Origin: Fundidesulfovibrio magnetotacticus
GTDB lineage: Bacteria; Desulfobacterota; Desulfovibrionia; Desulfovibrionales; Desulfovibrionaceae
Direction of reading: 5' to 3'
DNA length: 43,195 nt
NCBI RefSeq assembly: GCF_013019105.1
Contig: NZ_BLTE01000025.1
Span: forward strand, 1-43,195
The notes below the pieces were generated by a model, which saw only the letters and a list, made by a program, of their open reading frames with translations, ran no database searches and had not been told where the DNA came from. Numbering within the stretch: the first letter of the stretch is position 1; every line of letters begins with the position of its first letter. Shown one piece after another: positions 30,945-38,906 of the stretch. The translations under genes were made by a program, and so were the position numbers.

Positions 30945-31301
30945 CTAGAGGCCCTTCTCGAACTTGCGCAGGGCCAGGCGGAAGGCGGCCACCACGTAGG
31001 TGTCGCAGTCCACGCAGTCGCCCGACTGCTCGGGGGGCGTGATGCCCGCGCGCAGGTCGTCGCCGGAGATGGACCAGGCGGCGTCCAGGTCCTTGCCTTT
31101 GGCGGCCTGGATGAGGGCCGCCAGCCACTGGCGGCTGTAGGGGCATTCCACCGCGCCGCCCACGTCCTCGACCGTGTCGTTTCTGATGAGGATTTGCAAG
31201 TCGATGGGGCGCTTGCAGAACGTGCTGCCGTAGACGACCCGGGACGTGAAGGCGTCCAGCGGCTTCAGCTCCGGGCCGGATGCGTCTGATTGCATGACCA
31301 T
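30945..31301 (-). CDS. NifU/IscU-like protein, divergent
   Basis: A 118-residue protein. ATG 31301 is preferred because GGGAG lies 8 bases upstream. The layout of cysteines and hydrophobic strands parallels NifU/IscU scaffolds: Cys29 before IDLQILI, Cys53 in GGAVECPYSRQWLAALI, a KGKDLDAAWSIS segment, and Cys96/Cys99 in GDCVDCDTYVVAAFRLAL. The usual CGD after the first Cys is CKR, so it is divergent and may not assemble clusters in the standard way. It might be a redox or metal-binding relative. The gene stands alone between terminator-like hairpins. Confidence 0.5.
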   Translation of the reverse strand: MVMQSDASGPELKPLDAFTSRVVYGSTFCKRPIDLQILIRNDTVEDVGGAVECPYSRQWLAALIQAAKGKDLDAAWSISGDDLRAGITPPEQSGDCVDCDTYVVAAFRLALRKFEKGL

Positions 31302-31320
31302 TTCGTCGTCTCCCGTGGAC

Positions 31321-31347
31321 GCGCCCCGGGCCTTGAGCCCGGAGCGC
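31321..31347 (-). terminator. Hairpin downstream of the CBS gene
   Basis: GCGC-c-CCGGGC / GCCCGG-a-GCGC forms a 10-bp stem with one 1x1 mismatch and a 5-base loop. A second smaller stem, TGCGGG / CCCGCA, lies nearer the CBS gene at about 31366-31389. Neither has a U tract. Confidence 0.4.
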
Positions 31348-31445
31348 CTGCCCAACCTGCCTTGATGCGGGCGGCCCTCACCCCCGCATGCGGTTGCCCG
31401 TTCCGGCCGTGTCCCCACCGGGTCCGGCCGGACGCCTCACGCGCT

Positions 31446-31838
31446 TCAGGAGGCCTTGCCGTGCACGCCCAGGGCGATAAGGATGTCCCACATGGCGATC
31501 ACCCCCACGAGCTTCGTGCCCTCGAACACCGGCATGCCGGCCACGTTCTTCTCCTCCATCACCTTGGCGGCGTCCTGGAGCGAGTCCTCGGGCGAGGCCG
31601 CGACGAGCTTGACGTTCATGATGTCCGCCACGCGAACGGCCGTGGGGTCCAGCCCCGGCGCGATGACCTTGGCGATCATGTCGCGCACGGTGACGGCTCC
31701 GTAGATTTCCCCGGCCTTGTCCACCTCGACCATGAGCCGGCGCATGTTGTTCTCGGCCATGATGCGCATGGCCTGGGCCGCCGTGGCGTCCTTGCCCACA
31801 AACATGATCCGCTTGGACATGGCGTCTTTGACTTTCAT
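31446..31838 (-). CDS. CBS-domain pair protein
   Basis: A 130-residue stand-alone Bateman module: two CBS domains at about 1-60 (VKDAMSKRIMFVGKDATAAQ ... GAVTVRDMI) and 68-125 (VADIMNVKLVAASPEDSLQD ... LVGVIAMWDIL). Such modules bind adenine nucleotides and regulate partner proteins. ATG 31838 has GGAGGAG upstream. No partner is evident in the neighbourhood. Confidence 0.9.
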   Translation of the reverse strand: MKVKDAMSKRIMFVGKDATAAQAMRIMAENNMRRLMVEVDKAGEIYGAVTVRDMIAKVIAPGLDPTAVRVADIMNVKLVAASPEDSLQDAAKVMEEKNVAGMPVFEGTKLVGVIAMWDILIALGVHGKAS

Positions 31839-32196
31839 CGTCTCCTCCGATCGTTACGCTGTTTCGCGCGCTCTGGCGCTTCCCCCGCCCTTGCCGGAAA
31901 CCTTCCGGGCCTGGGCCCCACTTCCCGACCACGGAGGCCTCGCACGTTCCGTGCCTAATGTGAAATTTATAACATACTCAAATGCAAGGCAATACGCAGC
32001 CGCCGATTCCGGCTTCGGACACCAGGTGTCAGATTTCTTTGCAGTCGGCAAAAAATTCTTGAAAATCCGATCGTTGAAGACGGAATGACGCGCCCCCGCC
32101 GTCCACCCTTCCAGGAAACTTTACAATGTCCGGTTCCCGGCATAGGCAGAATATGGCGAGAATCCGGCCCGCCAGGGCCGACACCCAGGAGGCCCC
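31839..32196. other. Intergenic region between divergent genes
   Basis: This 358-base gap separates the CBS gene (minus) from the membrane-protein gene (plus). It is AT-rich around 31960-32070. It holds a weak minus-strand promoter candidate with TATAAA at 31971-31966, and a small palindrome GCACG-TTC-CGTGC at 31942-31954. For the plus-strand gene only weak boxes are visible (TTTACA near 32120). I see no coding sequence in it. Confidence 0.5.
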
Positions 32197-32805
32197 ATGC
32201 CCCCACGCGACGAGCCCCACCACCTGCTGAACTGGAGCGTGAGCGTCCCGCTGCTCACCAACCGCTTCATGTTCCTGGATTTCCTGCGCTGGATGGGGCT
32301 CACCTGTCTGGCCATGGCCCTCATCGCCTGCCTGATCGGGCTCTTCGCGGGCGACGCCGGGGTGTTCCTGGGCGTGCTCCAGCTTTTCGGGGCCGTCTGC
32401 GCGGGCATGACCGTGCTCTTCGTGCTGGTGATGTTCCTGTTCTTCGGCAACCGCCTGGAGCTGGCCTTCCGCCTGGACGAGCGCGGGGCGCACGCCCTGG
32501 TGGCCAGCCGCAGGGGCCGCGCCGCCAACCGGGCCGCCGTGCTCCTGGGCGCGCTGGCCGGAAAGCCCGGCGTCGCGGGAGCGGGGCTCCTGGCCCAGGC
32601 CCAGGAGCACACCTTCGTGGACTACTCCCTGGTGCGCCGCGCGCGCTTCTCGCCCCGCCAGCGCGTGATCAGCCTGGGAACCCACTGGCTGCGCACCGTG
32701 CGCCTCTACTGCACCCCCCGGAGCTACCCCGAGGCGGAGCGCCTGGTCCGCCAGGGCCTGGCGAGCCACGCGCGCCGGGCCAGAATCGTTGACGACCCGG
32801 CCTGA
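32197..32805 (+). CDS. Membrane protein of unknown function
   Basis: A 202-residue protein. Two strong membrane spans (about 27-52 and 58-84, ending in VMFLFFGN) precede a soluble C-terminal half rich in Arg that is predicted to be cytosolic. ATG 32197 has AGGAGG 4 bases upstream. I do not recognise a family. It is transcribed divergently from the CBS gene and precedes perR by 147 bases. Confidence 0.7.
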   Translation: MPPRDEPHHLLNWSVSVPLLTNRFMFLDFLRWMGLTCLAMALIACLIGLFAGDAGVFLGVLQLFGAVCAGMTVLFVLVMFLFFGNRLELAFRLDERGAHALVASRRGRAANRAAVLLGALAGKPGVAGAGLLAQAQEHTFVDYSLVRRARFSPRQRVISLGTHWLRTVRLYCTPRSYPEAERLVRQGLASHARRARIVDDPA

Positions 32806-32952
32806 ACCCGCCCTTGCGCCGACAGAAGGCCCCCGCGCCCAGAGGCCCAGGCCCCATGGTGACGCCCGGCCTTGCGGTCCCCCGCCGCGACGAGTCACGG
32901 ATTCCCGCCCATTGACCTCGGAGAGATATGGCAGTAACGATTAACGAGAATC

Positions 32953-33408
32953 ATGGAACCCCTCAATCCCGCGTCCCAGACCGACCGCCTCGCCGCCATC
33001 CTGGAGCGGCTCAAGGCCAAGGGCCTGCGCCTCACCCCGCAGCGCCTGGCCATCGTCAAGGCCGTGCTGGCGCACCCGGGGCACCCCACGGTGGAGCAGA
33101 TCCACCGCGAAATCCTGAACGACTACCCCACCACCAGCCTGGCCACCGTCTACAAGACCGTGGCCCTGCTCAAGGCCGAGGGCGAAATCCTCGAGCTGGG
33201 CTTCGGGGAACAGGGCAGCCGCTACGACGGCCTGCGCCCCAGGCCGCACCCCCACATGATCTGCTCGCGCTGCGGCGAAATCCTCGACCTGGAACTCGAC
33301 GACCTCGATGACATCGTGGCCCGCTTCGCCGCCAGCACCGGCTACGCCGTGGACTCCCACCGCTTTGACGTGTTCGGCGTCTGCCCGCGCTGCAGGGAGT
33401 CCGGCTAG
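32953..33408 (+). CDS. perR: PerR-like Fur-family peroxide regulator
   Basis: A 151-residue regulator with an N-terminal winged helix (LTPQRLAIVKAVLAHPGHPT, TTSLATVYKTVALL). The structural zinc cysteines are Cys104/Cys107 and Cys144/Cys147. The PerR-type metal site is present: His41 or His44, Asp92 (RYDG), His99 and His101 (HPHMIC), and Asp112. Iron-catalysed oxidation of such histidines relieves repression in PerR. The catalase gene 177 bases downstream, with an inverted-repeat operator, supports the PerR over the Fur assignment. Upstream, TTGACC at 32912 and GATT-N6-AATC near the ATG suggest autoregulation. The start has only a weak ribosome binding site. Confidence 0.85.
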   Translation: MEPLNPASQTDRLAAILERLKAKGLRLTPQRLAIVKAVLAHPGHPTVEQIHREILNDYPTTSLATVYKTVALLKAEGEILELGFGEQGSRYDGLRPRPHPHMICSRCGEILDLELDDLDDIVARFAASTGYAVDSHRFDVFGVCPRCRESG

Positions 33409-33418
33409 CTCTTTTCCG

Positions 33419-33452
33419 TTGACACGAATCATTCTTTCTGGAAAAGAATTAT
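33419..33452 (+). promoter_or_regulatory. Catalase promoter with inverted-repeat (PerR/Fur-like) operator
   Basis: A consensus -35 TTGACA (33419-33424) is followed by an inverted repeat ATTCTTT-CTGGA-AAAGAAT (33431-33449). It extends to 33428-33452 with one mismatch per arm. The AT-rich palindrome covers the -10 region, so a bound repressor would block transcription. PerR, encoded just upstream, is the obvious candidate. Confidence 0.6.
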
Positions 33453-33585
33453 CCAGCCTCGCGGACGTTTCTTCCGCCTCACGGCCCCAGTTCGGCCCGA
33501 CGGCCCTTTCGGCCCTGCCTCTCCGCCTTTTTCGCCGACGACGTGTCGGCCGTTCGTTGCGCACCCTTTCGCTCAGGAGGACGAC

Positions 33586-35043
33586 GTGACCAAGAAGCGC
33601 CTCACCACCAACGCCGGAGCCCCCGTCCCCGACAACCAGAACGCCATGACCGCCGGGCCGCGCGGCCCCATGCTCCTCCAGGACGTGTGGTTCCTGGAGA
33701 AGCTGGCCCACTTCGACCGCGAGGTCATCCCCGAGCGGCGCATGCACGCCAAGGGTTCCGGGGCCTACGGAACCTTCACCGTCACCCACGACATCACCCG
33801 CTACTCCAAGGCCAAAATCTTTTCCGAAATCGGCAAGAAGACCGACCTCTTCGTGCGCTTCTCCACCGTGGCCGGAGAGCGCGGCGCGGCCGACGCCGAA
33901 CGCGACATCCGGGGCTTCGCCATCAAGTTCTACACCGAGGAAGGCAACTGGGACCTGGTGGGCAACAACACCCCCGTGTTCTTCCTGCGCGATCCCCTGA
34001 AATTCCCCGACCTCAACCACGCCGTGAAGCGCGACCCGCGCACCAACCTGCGCAGCGCCAGGAACAACTGGGACTTCTGGACCTCGCTCCCCGAGGCCCT
34101 GCACCAGGTCACCGTGGTCATGAGCGACCGGGGCATCCCCGCCACCTACCGCCACATGCACGGCTTCGGCAGCCACACCTTCAGCTTCCTCAACGCCGGG
34201 GGTGAACGCTTCTGGGTGAAGTTCCACCTCAAGAGCCAGCAGGGCATCAAGAACCTCACCGACGCCGAAGCCGAAGAGCTCGTGGGCCGCGACCGCGAAA
34301 GCCACCAGCGCGACCTCTACGACAGCATCGAAAAGGGCGACCTCCCCCGCTGGACCTTCTGCGTCCAGGTGATGCCCGAAAAGGACGCCGCCAAGCTGCC
34401 CTACCACCCCTTCGACCTCACCAAGGTCTGGCTCCACGCGGATTATCCGCTCATGGAGGTGGGCGTGCTGGAGCTCAACCGAAACCCCGAGAACTACTTC
34501 GCCGAGGTGGAGCAGGCGGCCTTCAACCCGGCCAACGTGGTCCCGGGCATCGGCTTCTCCCCCGACAAGATGCTCCAGGGGCGGCTCTTCTCCTACGGCG
34601 ACGCCCAGCGCTACCGCCTGGGCGTGAACCACCACCTCATCCCCGTGAACGCCGCGCGCTGCCCCTTCCACAGCTACCACCGCGACGGGGCCATGCGCGT
34701 GGACGGCAACCACGGTTCCACCCTGGGCTACGAGCCCAACAGTTACGGCGAATGGCGGCAGCAGCCCGACTTCGCCGAGCCCCCCCTGGCCCTGGACGGA
34801 GCCGCGGACCACTGGAACTTCCGCGAGGACGACGCCGACTACTTCGCCCAGCCCGGCAAGCTCTTCCGTCTCATGACCCCCGCCCAGCAGGAGGCCCTTT
34901 TCGGCAACACCGCCCGGGCCATGGGCGACGCGCCTCTGGAGATCAAGCTGCGCCACGTGGGCAACTGCCTCAAGGCCGATCCGGCCTACGGCAAGGGCGT
35001 GGCCAAGGCCCTGGGCATACCCGAGGGCGACCTGCCCGCGTAG
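33586..35043 (+). CDS. katA: Monofunctional heme catalase (small-subunit clade)
   Basis: A 485-residue enzyme that splits hydrogen peroxide to water and oxygen. Distal His54 lies in [11 protein letters not shown], Asn127 in [10 protein letters not shown], and the proximal heme-ligand Tyr337 in [14 protein letters not shown]. The length fits clade 3 catalases. GTG 33586 has AGGAGG 5 bases upstream. The preceding perR and operator suggest peroxide induction. Together with the Bcp peroxiredoxin and the O2-dependent heme oxygenase, it implies regular exposure of this organism to oxygen. Confidence 0.96.
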   Translation: MTKKRLTTNAGAPVPDNQNAMTAGPRGPMLLQDVWFLEKLAHFDREVIPERRMHAKGSGAYGTFTVTHDITRYSKAKIFSEIGKKTDLFVRFSTVAGERGAADAERDIRGFAIKFYTEEGNWDLVGNNTPVFFLRDPLKFPDLNHAVKRDPRTNLRSARNNWDFWTSLPEALHQVTVVMSDRGIPATYRHMHGFGSHTFSFLNAGGERFWVKFHLKSQQGIKNLTDAEAEELVGRDRESHQRDLYDSIEKGDLPRWTFCVQVMPEKDAAKLPYHPFDLTKVWLHADYPLMEVGVLELNRNPENYFAEVEQAAFNPANVVPGIGFSPDKMLQGRLFSYGDAQRYRLGVNHHLIPVNAARCPFHSYHRDGAMRVDGNHGSTLGYEPNSYGEWRQQPDFAEPPLALDGAADHWNFREDDADYFAQPGKLFRLMTPAQQEALFGNTARAMGDAPLEIKLRHVGNCLKADPAYGKGVAKALGIPEGDLPA

Positions 35044-35066
35044 CGCGAAAACCCTGAACCGACCGC

Positions 35067-35098
35067 AAGGCCGGGGCGGCGCGAACCGTCCCGGCCTT
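35067..35098 (+). terminator. Terminator after catalase
   Basis: AAGGCCGGG / CCCGGCCTT forms a 9-bp stem with a 14-base loop that can pair further, ending in TTTG, 24 bases after the stop. Confidence 0.65.
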
Positions 35099-35104
35099 TG
35101 CCGT

Positions 35105-35422
35105 CGCAGACCCGTCAGGCCGCTCCACGCCCCCATGCCGTCCCCGGCGGCGGAACCAAGGGCGGCACGGCCAGCGCCCACTCCTCCGTCCCGCGCCATT
35201 CGCCCTTCATTCCACAGCGCCTGCTGCACAAGGAGCCTGCACACAGGTGCATCTCCTTGCACAAAACAATTCATACCAGCTGAGAATGCATTCCAGCAAC
35301 AATTCACCATTGCTCGGAATGTGAAACAAGGAATCCATCTTGCATTAGATTTTGCTTTCAGCCGCCCGGCATATGGGTTTTGCACATCGACCGGCGGCGA
35401 ATCTACTTCAAGGAGACCTCAC
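35105..35422 (+). promoter_or_regulatory. Hairpin-rich leader region of the small secreted protein gene
   Basis: This 318-base stretch is AT-richer than its surroundings and holds no convincing gene. It contains two strong hairpins. At 35229-35259, CAAGGAG / CTCCTTG encloses TGCAC-ACAG-GTGCA, with only 2 and 1 unpaired bases between the stems. At 35289-35321, CATTCC-AGCAA pairs with TTGCT-c-GGAATG around a 10-base loop. TTGCAT near 35339 could be a -35 box. The region may be a regulatory leader or contain a small RNA. Confidence 0.45.
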
Positions 35423-35716
35423 ATGAAGCGACTCGCACTCCTCGCGCTCCTGGCGTCCGCCCCCCTGTTTGCCCCGGCCGCCATGGCCCAGGGACAGGGT
35501 CCCTCCTGGTCCGGCGGACAGGCCCCGGCCCCGCTCCTCTGCCCGCTCTGCCCCGCGTCCGCCGGGGTCCAGCCCGGAACTTCCGGCACGGCACAGGGGC
35601 AGCTCCAGGGCGGCCAGACAGGGCAGCCGGTCGACCCGCTCTACATGATGCTCGGCCCGGGCGACGGAACCCAGCCCCGCCCCCTGGACGGCTCCGGCTT
35701 CGGCAGCCCCTGGTAG
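35423..35716 (+). CDS. Small secreted protein with a CPLC motif, unknown
   Basis: A 97-residue protein from ATG 35423 (AGGAG 7 bases upstream). Signal peptide MKRLALLALLASAPLFAPAA ends MA|QG. The mature part of about 74 residues is Gly/Gln/Pro-rich and flexible, with one Cys pair in LLCPLCPAS that could bind metal or form a disulfide. No family is recognised. It has a long structured leader of its own, and no partner gene is evident. Confidence 0.6.
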   Translation: MKRLALLALLASAPLFAPAAMAQGQGPSWSGGQAPAPLLCPLCPASAGVQPGTSGTAQGQLQGGQTGQPVDPLYMMLGPGDGTQPRPLDGSGFGSPW

Positions 35717-35873
35717 GCGCGCACAGGCCCAGGCAGCGGGAGGCCGCCGGTCGGTTCCCGGCGCTTCCCGCAGGGGCGCGTGCGTCGCGGCCTGGGAAAG
35801 CGCACCGCCCCCCCCCCGGCACGGCGACCCGCACTTCGCTGCCGCTGAGGCGCGAGGCGTCTCCCCGCGCCGC

Positions 35874-36620
35874 TCAGTCCGTGTCGTGCTCCACGCGCAC
35901 CGTGATGCCGTAGCGCTTCAGGAAGGCCTTCCAGGCCGCCGTGGGATAGGGCCGCCGGGCCTCCAGGGCGCGGAAGGCCCCGTTCACGCAATTGTGCCAT
36001 TCGTAGGCGGCCACCCGGGCGCGCTGGACCGGGTTTTGCGCCCGGGAAAGGGCCTCGAACGCTGCCGGACACAGCTTCCCCGGCTCCAGCACCTTCCCTG
36101 CGCTTTTGACCTCGAAGGTCGCGCGCAGGGTCTGCGGGTCCCACGTGCGCAGGTAGCGCAGCCTGGCCTCGGAAAGGGCCAGCACGAAGCCGTTCTCCTC
36201 CAGGCACCAGGCCTTCGCGGCCTCCAACCCCGCGGGCGGCGTGCTGGCGGCCAGTTCCTCCATCAGGGCGCGCGCCCGGCGCAGGTTCTCCCCGGCGTTG
36301 TCCAGGAAGTTGGGGGCGGCGATGGTCCTGTCGCCGCAGGGTTTGTAGCCGGGGTCGTCGTCCGGGCAGACCTCCAGCGAGGCCCGCGCGATCATCTCCG
36401 AACCCGTGTAGAGCCCGTCCGGTCCGAAGCGCAGGGCCAAGCGCAACGCCTCGGCGGAAATGCGCGCATCGTCGAAGGAATACCGCTCGATCCTGCCCGG
36501 CAGCTCCTCCTGGAGCACCACCTTCTTTGCGGAGGCTTCCGCAGAAGCCATCAAGAGAAACGCCCAGGCGCACGCAGACACCCTCAACAGAACAGCCCCT
36601 TTTCCGAAGAAACCCGCCAT
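35874..36620 (-). CDS. Secreted protein of unknown function
   Basis: A 248-residue protein; ATG 36620 has GGAGG 7 bases upstream. An N-terminal signal peptide (LLRVSACAWAFLLMASAEASA) is followed by a mainly helical mature domain with five cysteines (VCPDDD, KPCGD, WCLEE, LCPAAF, HNCVN), likely disulfide-bonded in the periplasm. No family is recognised. It is transcribed divergently from the nitroreductase gene across a 232-base gap in which I see no strong promoter. Confidence 0.65.
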   Translation of the reverse strand: MAGFFGKGAVLLRVSACAWAFLLMASAEASAKKVVLQEELPGRIERYSFDDARISAEALRLALRFGPDGLYTGSEMIARASLEVCPDDDPGYKPCGDRTIAAPNFLDNAGENLRRARALMEELAASTPPAGLEAAKAWCLEENGFVLALSEARLRYLRTWDPQTLRATFEVKSAGKVLEPGKLCPAAFEALSRAQNPVQRARVAAYEWHNCVNGAFRALEARRPYPTAAWKAFLKRYGITVRVEHDTD

Positions 36621-36852
36621 GCCGCACCTCCCTGTTCCGGTTGTGTCCGCCCGTGCGCGCCGCATCGCCGCCGGGCCTTGATTCATCCGCTATGCCCCCA
36701 TCCTTCGCGTGCGTCAAAGCTTGTCCCGCCGCCATCCCACGACGATTGGCCCTGGAGTCGATCTTCCGATGCCTGTATGCAGGAGGCGCGCGCCGACGCG
36801 GGAGCCCCTTCGGCCGGGCGCGCCACATCCGACCATCCACCACGGAGGAACC

Positions 36853-37671
36853 ATGCTCGACCTGCGCATCGACGAGACGCTCTGCATCCGCTGCGGCGAG
36901 TGCGCCGCCGACTGTCCCGCCGGGATCATCACCCTGAACGATCTGCCCGAGATCACCGACGAACAGGGCTGCTACAAGTGCATGCACTGCTACGCGGTCT
37001 GCCCCGAGGGCGCGCTCTCCATCCTGGGCAGCGACCCCGCCGACCCGGCCTGGAAGCCCGGCCCCCTGCCCGGGACAGGAGAACTGGCCAACCTGGTGCG
37101 CATGCGCCGCTCCGTGCGCCGCTTCCAGGACGAAAACCTCCCCTGGGAGCGCATCGAGGCCCTGCTCCAGAACGCCAGCCACGCCCCCACCGGGGTCAAC
37201 GCCCGCGATGTGCTCTTCACCGTCACCCGGGACAAGGCCTTCACCGCCGCCCTGGGCCGCGAGATGCTCGACGCCGTGGCCGCCGCCAAAGACGCCGGAC
37301 GCCTGCCCGAAGGGCTGGTGGGCCAGTATCTGGGCTGGGTGGCCAAGTGCTGGAAGGAGGAGGGCCGCGACGTGATCCTGCGTGGCGCGCCGCACCTGCT
37401 GCTGGCCAGCGCCCCCGCCGACGCGCCCTGCCCCGTGCAGGACACCCACATCGCCCTGGCCACCTTCGAGCTTCTGGCCGCGTCCCAGGGCCTGGGCACC
37501 CTCTGGGACGGCCTGTTCATGATGGCCCTGGCCGTCTGCCCGCAGATCCTGCCGCGCCTGGGCCTGCCCGGGGGGCATCAGATCGGCTACGCCATGCTCT
37601 TCGGCAAGCCCGCCGTGGCCTACCAGCGCGTGGCCCCGCACGGCCCGGCCCGCGTGAACGCCCTGGGCTGA
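36853..37671 (+). CDS. Ferredoxin-nitroreductase fusion
   Basis: A 272-residue flavoprotein. The first 55 residues hold two 4Fe-4S motifs: Cys11/14/17/21 (CIRCGECAADC) and Cys40/43/46/50 (CYKCMHCYAVC). From about 80 follows a nitroreductase domain with the FMN-binding RMRRSVRRFQDENL and ASHAPTGVNARD, and late LAASQGLGTLWDG. Fused ferredoxin-nitroreductases are frequent in anaerobes and pass low-potential electrons to FMN. The natural substrate is unknown. ATG 36853 has GGAGG upstream. Confidence 0.9.
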   Translation: MLDLRIDETLCIRCGECAADCPAGIITLNDLPEITDEQGCYKCMHCYAVCPEGALSILGSDPADPAWKPGPLPGTGELANLVRMRRSVRRFQDENLPWERIEALLQNASHAPTGVNARDVLFTVTRDKAFTAALGREMLDAVAAAKDAGRLPEGLVGQYLGWVAKCWKEEGRDVILRGAPHLLLASAPADAPCPVQDTHIALATFELLAASQGLGTLWDGLFMMALAVCPQILPRLGLPGGHQIGYAMLFGKPAVAYQRVAPHGPARVNALG

Positions 37672-37692
37672 GCCCCCCCGCCGCGCCGGTTC

Positions 37693-37719
37693 GCCGGGAC
37701 GGCCGCGCGCCGTCCCGGC
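37693..37719 (+). terminator. Terminator-like hairpin after the nitroreductase gene
   Basis: An 11-bp perfect stem GCCGGGACGGC / GCCGTCCCGGC has a CGCGC loop, 21 bases after the stop, followed by CCTTCC. Confidence 0.65.
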
Positions 37720-37902
37720 CCTTCCCCCGGAACCGGGCCGGGCGGCTGCCGCCTGCTCCGATCCTCGCCCCGAGCCGCGTCCACCGCCCGTCGGCACCGG
37801 GCCTGCCGGCTCCAGCCAGTTCCGGGAAAACTCACGGCCTCATCTTTTCCTTTCGCCCCTTGCCCGGAACACCGGGATGCCCTAGTCTGCACGGTGCGAT
37901 TT

Positions 37903-37916
37903 CCCCTCGCGAGGGG
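37903..37916. promoter_or_regulatory. 14-bp perfect palindrome upstream of the radical SAM gene
   Basis: CCCCTCGCGAGGGG is a perfect palindrome 43 bases before the ATG at 37960. It could be a regulator site or a small hairpin in the leader. No promoter boxes are clear beside it. Confidence 0.35.
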
Positions 37917-37959
37917 ACAGGACGCCTCCCCGTCAACATCCCACAGGAGACGCCGCGCC

Positions 37960-38856
37960 ATGCTCGACGCCCTGCACATTCTGCTCACTTACCGTTGCAC
38001 CCTGGAGTGCGACCACTGCTTCGTCCACGCCGGTCCCTACGCGCCGGGCGTGATGACCCTGCCGCGCCTGCGGGGGCTCATCGAGCAGGCCTCGGCCATG
38101 GAGGGCGTGCGCTGGGTGTACTTCGAAGGCGGCGAGCCCCTGCTGCTCTACCCGGTGCTGCTGCGGGGCCTGAAGCTGGCGAAGGGGCTTGGGCTGCTCA
38201 CGGGGCTGGTGACCAACGCCTACGGCGCGGTCTCGGACGAGGACGCCGAGGCCTGGCTCACCCCCCTGGCGGAAGCGGGGCTTTCCTACCTCAACATCAG
38301 CGACGACACCTTCCACTACGAGGAGGAGCGCAACCCGGCCCGCACCGCCCTGGCGGCGGCGGCGCGGCTGGGCATCCCCACGGACCCCATCCGCATCGGA
38401 CGCCCCCGCGCGGAGCCAGAACCCGGAGACGACGGGCGCAAGGGCGCGCCGGTGGTCGGTGGCGGGCCGCTCTTTCGCGGCAGGGCGGCGGACAAGCTCA
38501 CGGCCGGGCTGCCCACGCGGCCCTGGCAGGAGTTCACCACCTGCCCCTACGAGGAGTTGCGCCGCCCCGAGCGCATACACGCGGACCCCTACGGCCACCT
38601 GCACCTCTGCCAGGGCCTGAGCCTGGGCAACGCCTGGGAACGCCCCCTGGCCGAACTGGTCGACGGCTACGACGCCGCCCGCCACCCCATCGCCGGGCCG
38701 CTGGCCGAGGGCGGCCCGGCCGAACTGGCCCGACGCCACGGCATCCACCTGGAGACGCCCTGCGTGGACGAATGCCACCTCTGCTACCTGGTGCGCCGGG
38801 CGCTGCTGGAGCGCTTCCCGGAACTGCTGGCCCCGAGGCAGGTCTACGGGCCGTAA
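37960..38856 (+). CDS. Radical SAM protein with Cys-rich C-terminus, substrate unknown
   Basis: A 298-residue protein from ATG 37960 (AGGAG 10 bases upstream). Cys13, Cys17 and Cys20 in YRCTLECDHCFV bind the radical SAM cluster; YFEGGEPLL is the SAM-binding GGE motif. The C-terminal half has further cysteines (TTCPYEE, HLCQGLS, TPCVDECHLCYLV), which recalls the auxiliary-cluster (SPASM/Twitch) region of peptide-modifying members. No precursor peptide gene is recognisable beside it, and the substrate cannot be inferred. Confidence 0.85.
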   Translation: MLDALHILLTYRCTLECDHCFVHAGPYAPGVMTLPRLRGLIEQASAMEGVRWVYFEGGEPLLLYPVLLRGLKLAKGLGLLTGLVTNAYGAVSDEDAEAWLTPLAEAGLSYLNISDDTFHYEEERNPARTALAAAARLGIPTDPIRIGRPRAEPEPGDDGRKGAPVVGGGPLFRGRAADKLTAGLPTRPWQEFTTCPYEELRRPERIHADPYGHLHLCQGLSLGNAWERPLAELVDGYDAARHPIAGPLAEGGPAELARRHGIHLETPCVDECHLCYLVRRALLERFPELLAPRQVYGP

Positions 38857-38906
38857 GGCCCGGCCGACCGCCGAAAACCGCGCCGGACGGGAACGGGAAC
38901 GGCCCC

